In this document: piece by piece, positions 1 through 9,444 of the stretch
Layout: the number at the start of each line of letters is the position of its first letter
Numbering within the stretch: the first letter of the stretch is position 1
Position numbers and translations under genes: made by a program
Notes under the pieces: generated by a model
Databases searched by the model: none
What the model was told of the DNA's origin: nothing
What the model saw: only the letters and a program-made list of their open reading frames with translations
Assembly: GCA_044866695.1 (NCBI GenBank)
Contig: JBIOUF010000213.1
Location: 1-37,933, forward strand
From: JBIOUF01 sp044866695
GTDB lineage: Bacteria > Actinomycetota > Actinomycetes > Propionibacteriales > Nocardioidaceae
DNA: 37,933 bases
Reading direction: 5' to 3'

Positions 1-1766
<1,766 letters not shown>

Positions 1767-1785
1767 GGCGCGGCCGGCGGGCCCG

Positions 1786-2847
1786 GTGACCCGCCCGTAC
1801 GACGCGCTCTTCGACCGGGTCCTGACCAGGACCGACCCCGAGCGCGCCCATGCGGCCGCCTCGCGCGCGATCCGGCTGGCCGGGCCGGTGCTGCGGGCCG
1901 GCGCCAGGCGGCCCGGCCATCTGCGCGGCGTCGAGCCGGTGCAGGCGCTCGGGCTGGCGTTTCCCGGACGGCTGGGGCTGGCCGCCGGGTTCGACAAGAA
2001 CGCGACCGCCTACGCCGCCCTGGCGGCGCTGGGGTTCGCCTTCGTCGAGGTCGGCACCGTCACCGCGGAGCCGCAGCCCGGCAACCGGCGCCCGCGGCTG
2101 TTCCGCCTCCCGGCGGACCGGGCGATCGTGAACCGGATGGGGTTCAACAACGACGGCGCGCGGGCGGTGGCCCGGCGGCTGCGGGGGCGCCGGCGGCCCG
2201 CGGACGGCGGGCCGGTGGTCGGGGTCAACATCGGCAGGACGAAGGCGGTGCCGGAGGAGGCGGCGGTGGCCGACTACCGGGCCAGCGCCCGGGTGCTGGC
2301 GCCGCACGCCGACTATCTGGTGGTCAACGTGTCCTCGCCCAACACGCCGGGCCTGCGCGACCTGCAGGCGGTCGACCGGCTTTCGCCGCTGCTGCACGTG
2401 GTCCGCGAGGAGGCCGGCGACGCGGCCGCCGCGAGGGTCCCGCTGCTGGTGAAGATCGCCCCCGACCTGGCCGACGACGACCTGCGCGCCGTGGCCGACC
2501 TGGTCCTGGACCTGGGGCTGGACGGGGTCGTGGCGACCAACACGACCCTGTCCCGAGCCGGTCTGGCCAGCCCGCCGGCGGACGTCGCGGCGGCCGGCCC
2601 GGGCGGGCTCAGCGGCCCGGTCCTGCGCGACCGCGCCTGCGCGGTGGTCCGGCTGCTGCGGGAGCGCGTGGGGCCTGACCTGGTCCTGGTCGGCGTCGGC
2701 GGCATCGCCACCGTGGCCGACGCGCGGGACCGGCTGGACGCGGGCGCCACCCTGCTGCAGGCCTACACCGGGTTCGTGTACGGCGGGCCGCTCTGGCCGG
2801 CCCGGATCCAGCGCGAGCTGGCCGCGACCGAGCCGGCCCGGCTGTGA
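1786..2847 (+). CDS. pyrD: Dihydroorotate dehydrogenase (quinone), class 2
   Basis: Oxidises dihydroorotate to orotate, the fourth step of UMP synthesis, passing electrons through FMN to membrane quinone. The 353-residue protein has class 2 features: an N-terminal helical extension (YDALFDRVLTRTDPERAH), LAAGFDKNA near residue 68, GTVTAEPQPGNRRPRLFR, NRMGFNNDG, the catalytic-serine segment VNVSSPNTPGLRDLQ near 180, a KIAPD lysine segment near 222 and the FMN phosphate loop GVGGI near 302. The GTG at 1786 is the first good start after carB; no strong ribosome binding site is seen, which suggests coupling to carB translation. Its stop overlaps the pyrF start (GTGA). Confidence 0.95.
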   Translation: MTRPYDALFDRVLTRTDPERAHAAASRAIRLAGPVLRAGARRPGHLRGVEPVQALGLAFPGRLGLAAGFDKNATAYAALAALGFAFVEVGTVTAEPQPGNRRPRLFRLPADRAIVNRMGFNNDGARAVARRLRGRRRPADGGPVVGVNIGRTKAVPEEAAVADYRASARVLAPHADYLVVNVSSPNTPGLRDLQAVDRLSPLLHVVREEAGDAAAARVPLLVKIAPDLADDDLRAVADLVLDLGLDGVVATNTTLSRAGLASPPADVAAAGPGGLSGPVLRDRACAVVRLLRERVGPDLVLVGVGGIATVADARDRLDAGATLLQAYTGFVYGGPLWPARIQRELAATEPARL

Positions 2848-3674
2848 CGGCGTTCGGCGCCCGGCTCCGTGGCCTCACCGCGACCCGGGGGCCGCTGTGC
2901 GCCGGAGTCGACCCGCACGCCTCGCTGCTGGAGCGGTGGGGGCTGCCCGACGACCCGGCCGGACTGCGCGCGTTCACCGAGACGGTGGTGCAGGCCCTCG
3001 CGGACCAGGTGGCGGTGCTCAAGCCGCAGTCGGCGTTCTTCGAGCGGCACGGGTCGGCAGGCGTCGCGGTCCTCGAGGACGCGGTGCGCGAGGCCCGCGG
3101 ACGCGGCTGCCTGGTGCTGCTGGACGTCAAGCGCGGCGACATCGGGTCCACCGCCCAGGGGTACGCCGACGCCTACCTGCGCCCCGGCTCCCCGCTCGCG
3201 GCCGACGCGGTGACCGCGAACCCGTTCCTGGGCTTCGGCTCGCTGGCGCCGATGCTCGACACGGCGCTGGCCCACGACGCGGGGGTCTTCGTCCTGGCGC
3301 TCACCTCGAACCCCGAGGCGCCGCAGGTGCAGCATGCCCGCAGCGGCACCGGGCGCACCGTCGCCGGCGACGTCCTGGCCGAGCTGGCCCTCCGCAACGC
3401 CGGCGCGGCGCCGACCGGGTCGCTCGGCGCGGTGGTCGGCGCCACGATCGGGCAGACCACGGAGAACCTCGCGGTCAACGGGCCGCTGCTGGTCCCCGGT
3501 GTCGGGGCCCAGGGCGGGACGCCGGAGTCGGTACGGCGGACCTTCGGCGACGTGCTTGCCGACGTCCTCCCGGCCAGCAGCAGGGACATCCTCGTGGCCG
3601 GACCAGACCCGCGGGCGCTGCGGGCCAAGGCGGCCCGGGTCAACGAGGACCTGGCGCGGGTTCTGCGACACTGA
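2844..3674 (+). CDS. pyrF: Orotidine 5'-phosphate decarboxylase, PyrF subfamily 2
   Basis: Decarboxylates OMP to UMP, the last step of the pathway. The 276-residue protein belongs to the longer subfamily 2 usual in actinobacteria. Visible motifs are LCAGVDPHASLL near the N-terminus, the catalytic segment LLDVKRGDIGSTAQGYADAYL at about residues 91-111 (shown here as family hallmark), TANPFLGFGSL, and a C-terminal VPGVGAQGG phosphate-binding turn. The GTG start overlaps the pyrD stop by four bases, so the two are translationally coupled. It is followed by mihF after a 105-nt gap that has a candidate promoter. Confidence 0.95.
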   Translation: MTAFGARLRGLTATRGPLCAGVDPHASLLERWGLPDDPAGLRAFTETVVQALADQVAVLKPQSAFFERHGSAGVAVLEDAVREARGRGCLVLLDVKRGDIGSTAQGYADAYLRPGSPLAADAVTANPFLGFGSLAPMLDTALAHDAGVFVLALTSNPEAPQVQHARSGTGRTVAGDVLAELALRNAGAAPTGSLGAVVGATIGQTTENLAVNGPLLVPGVGAQGGTPESVRRTFGDVLADVLPASSRDILVAGPDPRALRAKAARVNEDLARVLRH

Positions 3675-3707
3675 GCCGCCCGGGGCGGCGTGGCGGTCCT
3701 GTCCGCG

Positions 3708-3737
3708 TTGCGGCCCGAGGCGGGCGCAAACTACTGT
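3708..3737 (+). promoter_or_regulatory. Candidate promoter for mihF-gmk-rpoZ
   Basis: TTGCGG at 3708-3713 and TACTGT at 3732-3737 are separated by 18 bp. TACTGT fits the actinobacterial TANNNT -10 pattern. It lies in the only sizeable gap between pyrF and mihF, 43 nt before the chosen mihF start, and would allow the nucleoid protein gene to be expressed apart from the pyrimidine genes. This is pattern matching only. Confidence 0.4.
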
Positions 3738-3779
3738 GCCACCATTCCCGCACCCGCCCACGACGACGAGGTCCTCACA

Positions 3780-4097
3780 GTGGCTCTGCCGCGGCTCACC
3801 CCCGAACAGAGACAGGCGAACCTGGAGAAGGCCGCCGCATCGCGGCGGGAGCGCGCGGAGGTGAAGAACCGGCTCAAGCACTCCGGCGGCTCCATCATGG
3901 AGGTGCTGCGGCAGGGCCAGGAGAACGAGGTCATCGGCAAGATGCGCGTGGTCGACCTGCTCCAGGCGATGCCGGGACTGGGCAAGGTCCGCGCCCGCCA
4001 GCTGATGGAGCGGCTGAACATCTCCCAGAGCCGCCGGGTCCGCGGTCTGGGGACCAACCAGATCGCCGCGCTCGAGCGTGAGTTCGGCGGCCGCTGA
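3780..4097 (+). CDS. mihF: Actinobacterial integration host factor (mIHF/sIHF)
   Basis: A small DNA-binding nucleoid protein characteristic of actinobacteria, unrelated in sequence to the E. coli IHF pair. The 105-residue product starts ALPRLTPEQRQANLEKAAA after its initiator. It carries the basic helix RRERAEVKNRLKHSGGS and the helix-two-turn-helix region MPGLGKVRARQLMERLNIS, and ends RRVRGLGTNQIAALEREFGGR. The GTG at 3780 is preferred over an upstream in-frame GTG at 3690 because it has GAGG at 3768-3771 with an 8-nt spacer and gives the usual family length and N-terminus. The last 20 bases overlap the start of gmk, a conserved neighbour. Confidence 0.95.
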   Translation: MALPRLTPEQRQANLEKAAASRRERAEVKNRLKHSGGSIMEVLRQGQENEVIGKMRVVDLLQAMPGLGKVRARQLMERLNISQSRRVRGLGTNQIAALEREFGGR

Positions 4098-4743
4098 CCC
4101 GGCCGGCGACCCGCGGGCCGCTCGCGAGGGGGCCCCGAACGCCGCCGCCCACGACGACGCGGCCCGGAGCCGGCTCACCGTGCTCGCCGGCCCGACGGCG
4201 GTCGGCAAGGGCACCGTCGCCGCCGCGGTGCGCGCGGACCACCCGGAGGTGTGGATCTCGGTCTCCGTGACCACGCGCCCGCCTCGGCCGGGCGAGGTGC
4301 ACGGAGTGCACTACTGGTTCGTGTCCGCCGCCGAGTTCGACCGGCTGGTCGAGCGGGACCGGCTGCTGGAGTGGGCGGTGGTGCACGGGGACGCCCGCTA
4401 CGGAACGCCTCGCGAGCCGGTCGAGCGGGCGCTCGCGGCAGGCCGGCCCGCGCTGCTGGAGATCGACCTGCAGGGCGCGCGGCAGGTGCGCCGTACCATG
4501 CCCGAGGCGCTGTTCGTCTTCCTGAAGCCGCCGTCCTGGGAGGAGCTGGTCCGCCGCCTGGTCGTCCGGGGCACCGAGTCGGCCGACGAACGGGCCCGCC
4601 GGCTGGAGACCGCGCGCCGCGAGCTGGCCGCCGAGCCGGAGTTCGACGTCACCGTCGTCAACCAGGACGTCCACCGGGCCGCGGAGGAGTTGGTAGCCTT
4701 GATGCTGGATCCTTCCGTCCGGCCTTCCGGCCCGGCCCGCTGA
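4078..4743 (+). CDS. gmk: Guanylate kinase
   Basis: Phosphorylates GMP to GDP with ATP. The 221-residue protein carries a P-loop GPTAVGKGT near residue 38, the GMP-binding segment SVTTRPPRPGEVHGVHYWFVS, YGTPREPV, the strand LLEIDLQGARQVR and the lid region with RGTESADERARRLETAR. The approximately 30-residue Ala/Asp-rich N-terminal extension before the kinase core is common in actinobacteria. The GTG start at 4078 lies inside the end of mihF; no later start leaves the P-loop strand intact, so overlap is likely real. rpoZ follows after 91 nt. Confidence 0.95.
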   Translation: MSSAAADPAGDPRAAREGAPNAAAHDDAARSRLTVLAGPTAVGKGTVAAAVRADHPEVWISVSVTTRPPRPGEVHGVHYWFVSAAEFDRLVERDRLLEWAVVHGDARYGTPREPVERALAAGRPALLEIDLQGARQVRRTMPEALFVFLKPPSWEELVRRLVVRGTESADERARRLETARRELAAEPEFDVTVVNQDVHRAAEELVALMLDPSVRPSGPAR

Positions 4744-4834
4744 GCGGCACTCCCCGCTGACGCAGGCGTGACCCGGTGCCTCGGCCGGGAGGGACCGCAT
4801 CCGTTTTCCCCGACCGCTTGTGAGGCTGCAACAC

Positions 4835-5185
4835 GTGTCTGGCACCCCCGTCGCCGAGGGCATCACCAACCCGCCCATCGACGAGCTCCTGACCAAGACC
4901 GACTCGAAGTACCGCCTGGTGCTCTACAGCGCCAAGCGCGCCCGGCAGATCAACGCCTACTACTCCCAGCTCGGAGAGGGCCTGCTGGAGTACGTCGGCC
5001 CGCTGGTCGACACCCACGTGCAGGAGAAGCCGCTGTCGATCGCGCTGCGCGAGATCAACGAGGACCTGCTGACCTGCGAGGAGACCGACCCCGCGCTCGA
5101 GGCCGCGGAGGCCCAGCCCACCGAGCCGGTGCTGCCGCCGGCGGTGGACGTCTTCGAGACCCCCGCCGACCCGGCCGCCGACTGA
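4835..5185 (+). CDS. rpoZ: DNA-directed RNA polymerase omega subunit
   Basis: The smallest core RNA polymerase subunit, which supports folding of beta-prime. The 116-residue product has the omega signature KYRLVLYSAKRARQINAYYSQL and then EYVGPLVDTHVQEKPLSIALREINEDLL, typical of actinobacteria. The last 30 residues are acidic and proline-rich with no recognised motif. The GTG at 4835 gives the familiar SGTP...EGITNPPIDELL beginning and has TGAGG 10 nt upstream; a start five codons earlier at 4820 is possible but lacks support. It sits between gmk and coaBC, the usual order. Confidence 0.95.
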   Translation: MSGTPVAEGITNPPIDELLTKTDSKYRLVLYSAKRARQINAYYSQLGEGLLEYVGPLVDTHVQEKPLSIALREINEDLLTCEETDPALEAAEAQPTEPVLPPAVDVFETPADPAAD

Positions 5186-5221
5186 CCCGGGCCGGACCGA
5201 CGGGCACGGACCGGCACTGAC

Positions 5222-6448
5222 ATGGCGCCCCGGGTGGTTCTCGGTGTCACCGGCGGCATCGCGGCGTACAAGGCCTGCGAGCTGCTCCGCCGGCTCACCG
5301 AGTCCGGCCACGACGTCACCGTGGTCCCCACCGCGGCCGCGCTGCGGTTCGTCGGGCCGGCGACCTGGTCCGCGCTCTCCGGCCGGCCCGTGACCGCCGA
5401 GGTCTGGGACGCCGTCCACGAGGTGCCGCACGTCCGGACCGGCCAGGACGCGGACCTGGTCGTCGTGGCGCCGGCCACCGCGGACCTGCTGGCGAAGGCG
5501 GCGCACGGCCTGGCCGACGACCTGCTCACCAGCACGCTGCTCACCGCGCGCTGCCCGGTGCTGTTCGCCCCCGCGATGCACACCGAGATGTGGGAGCACC
5601 CGGCGACGCAGGACAACGTCGCCACTCTGCGCCGCCGCGGCCACGTCGTGGTCGAGCCGGCGGTCGGCCGGCTGACCGGCGCCGACAGCGGCAAGGGCCG
5701 GCTGCCCGACCCCGAGGAGCTGTTCGAGGTCGCCCGGGACGTGCTGGCCCGGGCCGGCTCCGGCGGGCTGGACCTCCTGGACCGGCACGTGGTGGTCTCG
5801 GCCGGGGGCACCCGGGAGTACCTCGACCCGGTGCGGTACCTCGGCAACCGGTCCTCCGGACGGCAGGGGTACGCCCTCGCCAGGGCCGCGGCCGCGCGTG
5901 GCGCCAAGGTGACCGTGGTGGCGGCCAACGTGGCGCTGCCCGACCCGGCCGGCGCGACCGTGCTCCGCGTGGGGTCCACCGCGCAGATGCGCGAGGCGGT
6001 CGTTGCCGCGGCCGGGGCCGCCGACGCCGTGGTGATGGCCGCCGCCCCGGCCGACTTCCGCCCCGACGCGGTGAGCGAGGCGAAGATCAAGAAGACCGAC
6101 GACGGCGCCGCGCCTGCCCTCCACCTGGTGCAGAACCCCGACATCCTGCGCGAGCTGTCACAGCACCGGGCTCATCCCGGGCTGGTCGTGGTCGGGTTCG
6201 CCGCGGAGACCGGCGACGCGCACGGCAGCGTGCTCGACCACGCTCGCGCGAAGCTGGCCCGCAAGGGCTGCGACCTGCTGGTGGTCAACGACGTGACCGG
6301 CGGCAAGGTGTTCGGCAGCGAGGACAACGAGGCGGTGCTCCTGGACCGCGCCGGCGGTGCGGCCCGGGTGCCGCTGGGGTCGAAGGCCGCGCTCGCGCAC
6401 GCCATCTGGGACCGGGTGGCCGGGCTGCTCTCCTCGTCCGGCCGGTGA
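5222..6448 (+). CDS. coaBC: Bifunctional phosphopantothenoylcysteine decarboxylase/phosphopantothenate-cysteine ligase
   Basis: Joins cysteine to 4'-phosphopantothenate and then decarboxylates it, two central steps of coenzyme A synthesis. The 408-residue fusion has an N-terminal flavoprotein CoaC part (LGVTGGIAAYKACELLRRL; the His of EVPHVRTGQDADLVVVAPATAD; PAMHTEMWEHPATQDN) to about residue 180. The C-terminal CoaB part (SAGGTREYLDPVRYLGNRSSGRQG; AAPADFRP; the lysine-rich KIKKTDDG; LVVVGFAAETGD; VVNDVTGGKVFGSEDNEAVLL) follows. The clamp segment reads GADSGKGRLPDP, without the cysteine of the E. coli enzyme, as I recall is normal for actinobacteria. ATG at 5222 lies 36 nt after rpoZ. Confidence 0.95.
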   Translation: MAPRVVLGVTGGIAAYKACELLRRLTESGHDVTVVPTAAALRFVGPATWSALSGRPVTAEVWDAVHEVPHVRTGQDADLVVVAPATADLLAKAAHGLADDLLTSTLLTARCPVLFAPAMHTEMWEHPATQDNVATLRRRGHVVVEPAVGRLTGADSGKGRLPDPEELFEVARDVLARAGSGGLDLLDRHVVVSAGGTREYLDPVRYLGNRSSGRQGYALARAAAARGAKVTVVAANVALPDPAGATVLRVGSTAQMREAVVAAAGAADAVVMAAAPADFRPDAVSEAKIKKTDDGAAPALHLVQNPDILRELSQHRAHPGLVVVGFAAETGDAHGSVLDHARAKLARKGCDLLVVNDVTGGKVFGSEDNEAVLLDRAGGAARVPLGSKAALAHAIWDRVAGLLSSSGR

Positions 6449-6514
6449 CCGGCCCCGGGGGCGGCCGGTGGCCGGCCGGTGAGATCGGCCCGGCACGGCG
6501 GGTCGCTGGGCTAG

Positions 6515-6547
6515 GGTGCCGAGTCGAAGCACCGTCGACTCGGCACC
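6515..6547 (+). promoter_or_regulatory. Perfect 13-bp stem-loop upstream of metK
   Basis: GGTGCCGAGTCGA (6515-6527) and TCGACTCGGCACC (6535-6547) are perfect reverse complements with a 7-nt loop. The hairpin lies 53 nt before the metK start and 67 nt after the coaBC stop. There is no following T-run, so it could be a U-less terminator for the upstream operon, an attenuator in the metK leader, or a protein operator. A TAGGGT box (TANNNT type) at 6512-6517 overlaps its left edge. Confidence 0.6.
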
Positions 6548-6599
6548 ACAGGGTGTCCGCCGGCGAACCGCACCGAGACCAGGCAGGGGACCAACCACC

Positions 6600-7796
6600 G
6601 TGACCGGACGACTTTTCACCTCCGAGTCGGTGACCGAGGGGCATCCGGACAAGATCGCCGACCAGGTCAGCGACACGGTCCTGGACGCGCTCCTCGCCGA
6701 CGACCCGGCCAGCCGGGTGGCCGTGGAGACCCTGATCACCACCGGCCTGGTCGTGGTGGCCGGGGAGGTCACCACCTCGACGTACGCCCCGATCGCGCAG
6801 CTGGTCCGGGACCGGATCGTCGAGATCGGCTACGACCAGTCCCAGAAGGGGTTCGACGGCTGGTCCTGCGGCGTCCAGGTGGCGATCGGGGCACAGTCGC
6901 CCGACATCGCCCAAGGCGTGGACGACGCCTACGAGGAGCGGCACGACCACTCCGTGGACCCCCTGGACCGCCAGGGCGCCGGGGACCAGGGGCTGATGTT
7001 CGGCTACGCCTGCGACGACACCCCCGAGCTGATGCCGCTGCCGATCATGATCGCGCACCGGCTGGCGGAGCGGCTGGCAGGAGTCCGCAAGGACGGCACC
7101 GTCCCCTACCTGCGTCCCGACGGCAAGACCCAGGTGACCATCGAGTACGACGAGGACGACCGCCCGGTGCGGGTGGACACCGTCGTGGTGTCCACCCAGC
7201 ACGCCCGCGACATCGACCTGGACAACCTGCTCACCCCCGACGTCCAGCAGCACGTGGTGGACCCGGTGCTGGCCTCCTTCGACATTCCGTCGGACGGGTA
7301 CCGCCTGCTGGTCAACCCGACCGGGCGGTTCGAGATCGGCGGCCCGATGGGTGACGCCGGGCTGACCGGCCGCAAGATCATCATCGACACCTACGGGGGC
7401 ATGGCCCGGCACGGCGGCGGGGCGTTCTCCGGCAAGGACCCGTCGAAGGTGGACCGGTCCGCGGCCTACGCGATGCGCTGGGTGGCCAAGAACGTCGTGG
7501 CCGCCGGGCTGGCCCGCCGCTGCGAGGTGCAGGTCGCCTACGCGATCGGCAAGGCCCACCCGGTCGGCCTGTTCGTGAACTGCTTCGACACCGAGACCGT
7601 CGACGTCGCCAGCATCCAGAAGGCGGTGCTGGAGGTGTTCGACCTGCGCCCGGCCGCGATCATCCGCGACCTGGACCTGCTCCGGCCGATCTACGCCCAG
7701 ACCGCGGCGTACGGGCACTTCGGCCGCGAGCTGCCCGACTTCACCTGGGAGCGCACCGACCGCGCCGAGGCCCTGCGCGCCGCCGCCGGCGCCTGA
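6600..7796 (+). CDS. metK: S-adenosylmethionine synthetase
   Basis: Makes S-adenosylmethionine from methionine and ATP. The 398-residue protein shows FTSESVTEGHPDKIADQVSD at the N-terminus, the GAGDQGLMFGYA hexapeptide region, the glycine-rich loop GGGAFSGKDPSKVDRSAAYAMRW and YAIGKAHPVGLFVN, in the order expected for the three-domain fold. GTG at 6600 has AGGGGA 9 nt upstream (6585-6590) and gives the family N-terminus; the frame is open further upstream only through the leader hairpin. The leader shows no SAM riboswitch that I can recognise. In many actinobacteria priA follows directly; here a - strand exporter gene intervenes. Confidence 0.97.
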   Translation: MTGRLFTSESVTEGHPDKIADQVSDTVLDALLADDPASRVAVETLITTGLVVVAGEVTTSTYAPIAQLVRDRIVEIGYDQSQKGFDGWSCGVQVAIGAQSPDIAQGVDDAYEERHDHSVDPLDRQGAGDQGLMFGYACDDTPELMPLPIMIAHRLAERLAGVRKDGTVPYLRPDGKTQVTIEYDEDDRPVRVDTVVVSTQHARDIDLDNLLTPDVQQHVVDPVLASFDIPSDGYRLLVNPTGRFEIGGPMGDAGLTGRKIIIDTYGGMARHGGGAFSGKDPSKVDRSAAYAMRWVAKNVVAAGLARRCEVQVAYAIGKAHPVGLFVNCFDTETVDVASIQKAVLEVFDLRPAAIIRDLDLLRPIYAQTAAYGHFGRELPDFTWERTDRAEALRAAAGA

Positions 7797-7804
7797 GCGC
7801 CCGC

Positions 7805-7975
7805 CTCGCTGGTCGAGCGCTTCGACAGGCTCGGGAACCACCGGTCGAACCGCCGGGCGAGCCCGCGTCGAAAGCCTGGCGACGCTCGGCTCGGACCGTG
7901 CCCCAGGCCACCTTGGTTTCGAGGCCCGCTCCGCGGTTCCCGAGGAGGCCGACGAAGGAGCCCGTCTCGAAGGGC
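7805..7975. repeat. Imperfect inverted-repeat element between metK and the MFS gene
   Basis: The 189-bp gap between convergent genes contains CTCGGGAACC at 7830-7839 and its exact complement GGTTCCCGAG at 7935-7944. It also holds a near-palindrome TCGAGCGCTTCGA on the left and several TCGAA/TCGAGG words. The sequence resembles the dispersed 'ctggtcgag...' intergenic repeats I associate with Nocardioidaceae genomes, but this is from memory. No coding potential is seen. Confidence 0.45.
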
Positions 7976-7985
7976 GCACCTCAGC

Positions 7986-9308
7986 TCAACCAGCGGTGAC
8001 CCCTCGCCCGGCGTCGCCGTCGTCCCGCAGCGGATGCGCCAGCTCGTCCTGGGGCAGCCGCGCCCACAGCACCGCCACGACCGCGAACACCGTCGGCAGC
8101 AGGCCGGCGACCACGAACGTGGTGGTCAGGCCCAACGCGTCGCCGACCGGGCCGGCCAGCGCCATCGAGACCGGCAGCAGGCTGACCGACACGAAGAAGT
8201 CCAGCGACGACACCCGCCCGAGCAGCTCCGGAGGCACCCGTCGCTGCAGCAGGGTCCCCCAGATCACCATCGGGCCGGAGAACAGCGCGCCCAGCGCGAA
8301 GGCGGCCACCACCACCACCCACAGCCGGGTGGCCAGACCCATCGCGACCATGGGCAGGCAGCCCACCCCCCAGCCGAGGTTCATCGCCGTCAGGTAGCGC
8401 CGGGGCATGGGGAAGGACGCCGTGACCAGGGAGCCGACGGCGCCGCCGATCCCGAACGCCGCCATGACGGTCGCGTGGCCGCCCGGGCCTCCGCCGAGCC
8501 GGTCCTTGACCAGGAACGGGATGAGCACCTCCAGCGGTCCCATCATCACCAGGATCATCACCGCCGCGAACAGCAGCGTGGCGAGCAGCCACGGCGTGCG
8601 GACCATGTAGCCGAACCCCTCGGCCACGTCGGCGAGCGCGCTGCGCACCGGGTGCTGGCCCGCCGGACGGTCCACGCTGCGCCGTACCGGGGTGAGCGGC
8701 ACGGTGGCGAGCGCCGCCAGGCCGAGCAGCGAGGACGCCGCCGCGAGCGCGAACGCGGCACCGGGAGAGGCCGCGGCCACCACCGAGCCGGCCACGGCCG
8801 GGCCGAGCGCCTGGCCGACGGTCGGCCGGACCATCCCCTCGATGCCGTTGACCGCCATCAGGTCCGACGCGGGCACCAGGGCGGGCAGCCAGGCGGAGTA
8901 CGCCGGGTAGTAGAACGCCATCGCCATGCCGATCACGAAGGACACCGCGGCAAGCTGCCAGACCTGGGTCAGGTCGGCCGCGGACAGGCCGGCGACCAGG
9001 GCCATCCCGGCCAGCTCCGTCGTGGCCACGCAGACCAGCACGTGCTTCTGCGGCACCCGGTCGGCGACCACCCCGGCGAGCAGGGCCGGAAGCAGGACGC
9101 CGACGGCCGACGCCGTCGCGACCGCCGAGAGCTGCCCGGGCCCCCCACCGACCCGGATCACCTCCCAGACCAGCGCGACCAGCCAGACGCCGGTGGCGAA
9201 GCTGCTCAGCACCAGGGCGACCGCGAGCCGGCGGTAGGCGGCCGTGCGCAGCGGTCGCAGGGCCCGGGGCAGCCCGCGCCGCGTGCTGGTGGTGCCGGTC
9301 TGCGTCAC
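7986..9308 (-). CDS. MFS transporter, enterobactin-exporter-like (MFS_3) family
   Basis: A 440-residue integral membrane protein with about 12 hydrophobic segments in two halves. Visible are the cytoplasmic basic N-terminus RRGLPRALRPLRTAAYRRL, a first transmembrane helix (LAVALVLSSFATGVWLVALVW), the loop 2-3 motif GVVADRVPQKHVL, and a conserved GIEGMVRPTVGQALGPAVAG segment; the C-terminal tail is polar. Such proteins export siderophores, drugs or other small molecules; the substrate cannot be told. The start is set at GTG 9308 because AAGGAG (complement of 9317-9322) is 8 nt before it; the frame stays open another 83 codons but that stretch is low-complexity Ala/Arg and overlaps the priA start. 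It interrupts the common metK-priA order and is flanked by repeats, suggesting a later insertion. Confidence 0.85.
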   Translation of the reverse strand: MTQTGTTSTRRGLPRALRPLRTAAYRRLAVALVLSSFATGVWLVALVWEVIRVGGGPGQLSAVATASAVGVLLPALLAGVVADRVPQKHVLVCVATTELAGMALVAGLSAADLTQVWQLAAVSFVIGMAMAFYYPAYSAWLPALVPASDLMAVNGIEGMVRPTVGQALGPAVAGSVVAAASPGAAFALAAASSLLGLAALATVPLTPVRRSVDRPAGQHPVRSALADVAEGFGYMVRTPWLLATLLFAAVMILVMMGPLEVLIPFLVKDRLGGGPGGHATVMAAFGIGGAVGSLVTASFPMPRRYLTAMNLGWGVGCLPMVAMGLATRLWVVVVAAFALGALFSGPMVIWGTLLQRRVPPELLGRVSSLDFFVSVSLLPVSMALAGPVGDALGLTTTFVVAGLLPTVFAVVAVLWARLPQDELAHPLRDDGDAGRGVTAG

Positions 9309-9409
9309 CGCCGCCGCTCCTTCGCGCTCGTGGTCCGGGTGCTCGCCCGGTCGAGTCTGCCCGGCCTCGCCACGCTCCTCGAACCGGTTTTCGGCGGCGG
9401 ACGCCCGCC

Positions 9410-9424
9410 CTCCGAGCGTCGGAG
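9410..9424. promoter_or_regulatory. Short palindrome in the MFS/priA divergent region
   Basis: CTCCGA (9410-9415) and TCGGAG (9419-9424) form a perfect inverted repeat with a 3-bp centre, placed between the divergent MFS gene and priA, 20 bp before the priA start. A second small palindrome, AACCGGTT, lies at about 9382-9389. Either could be an operator; no regulator gene is adjacent. Confidence 0.25.
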
Positions 9425-9444
9425 CGCGCAGGCAGGATGGGACC

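Noticed and set aside
4658..6124. Long - strand open frames opposite coaBC and rpoZ
   Set aside because: No family features, and the + strand has unmistakable CoaBC and omega sequences.
6449..6599. SAM riboswitch before metK
   Set aside because: Only one simple hairpin is found; none of the known SAM aptamer core sequences is visible.
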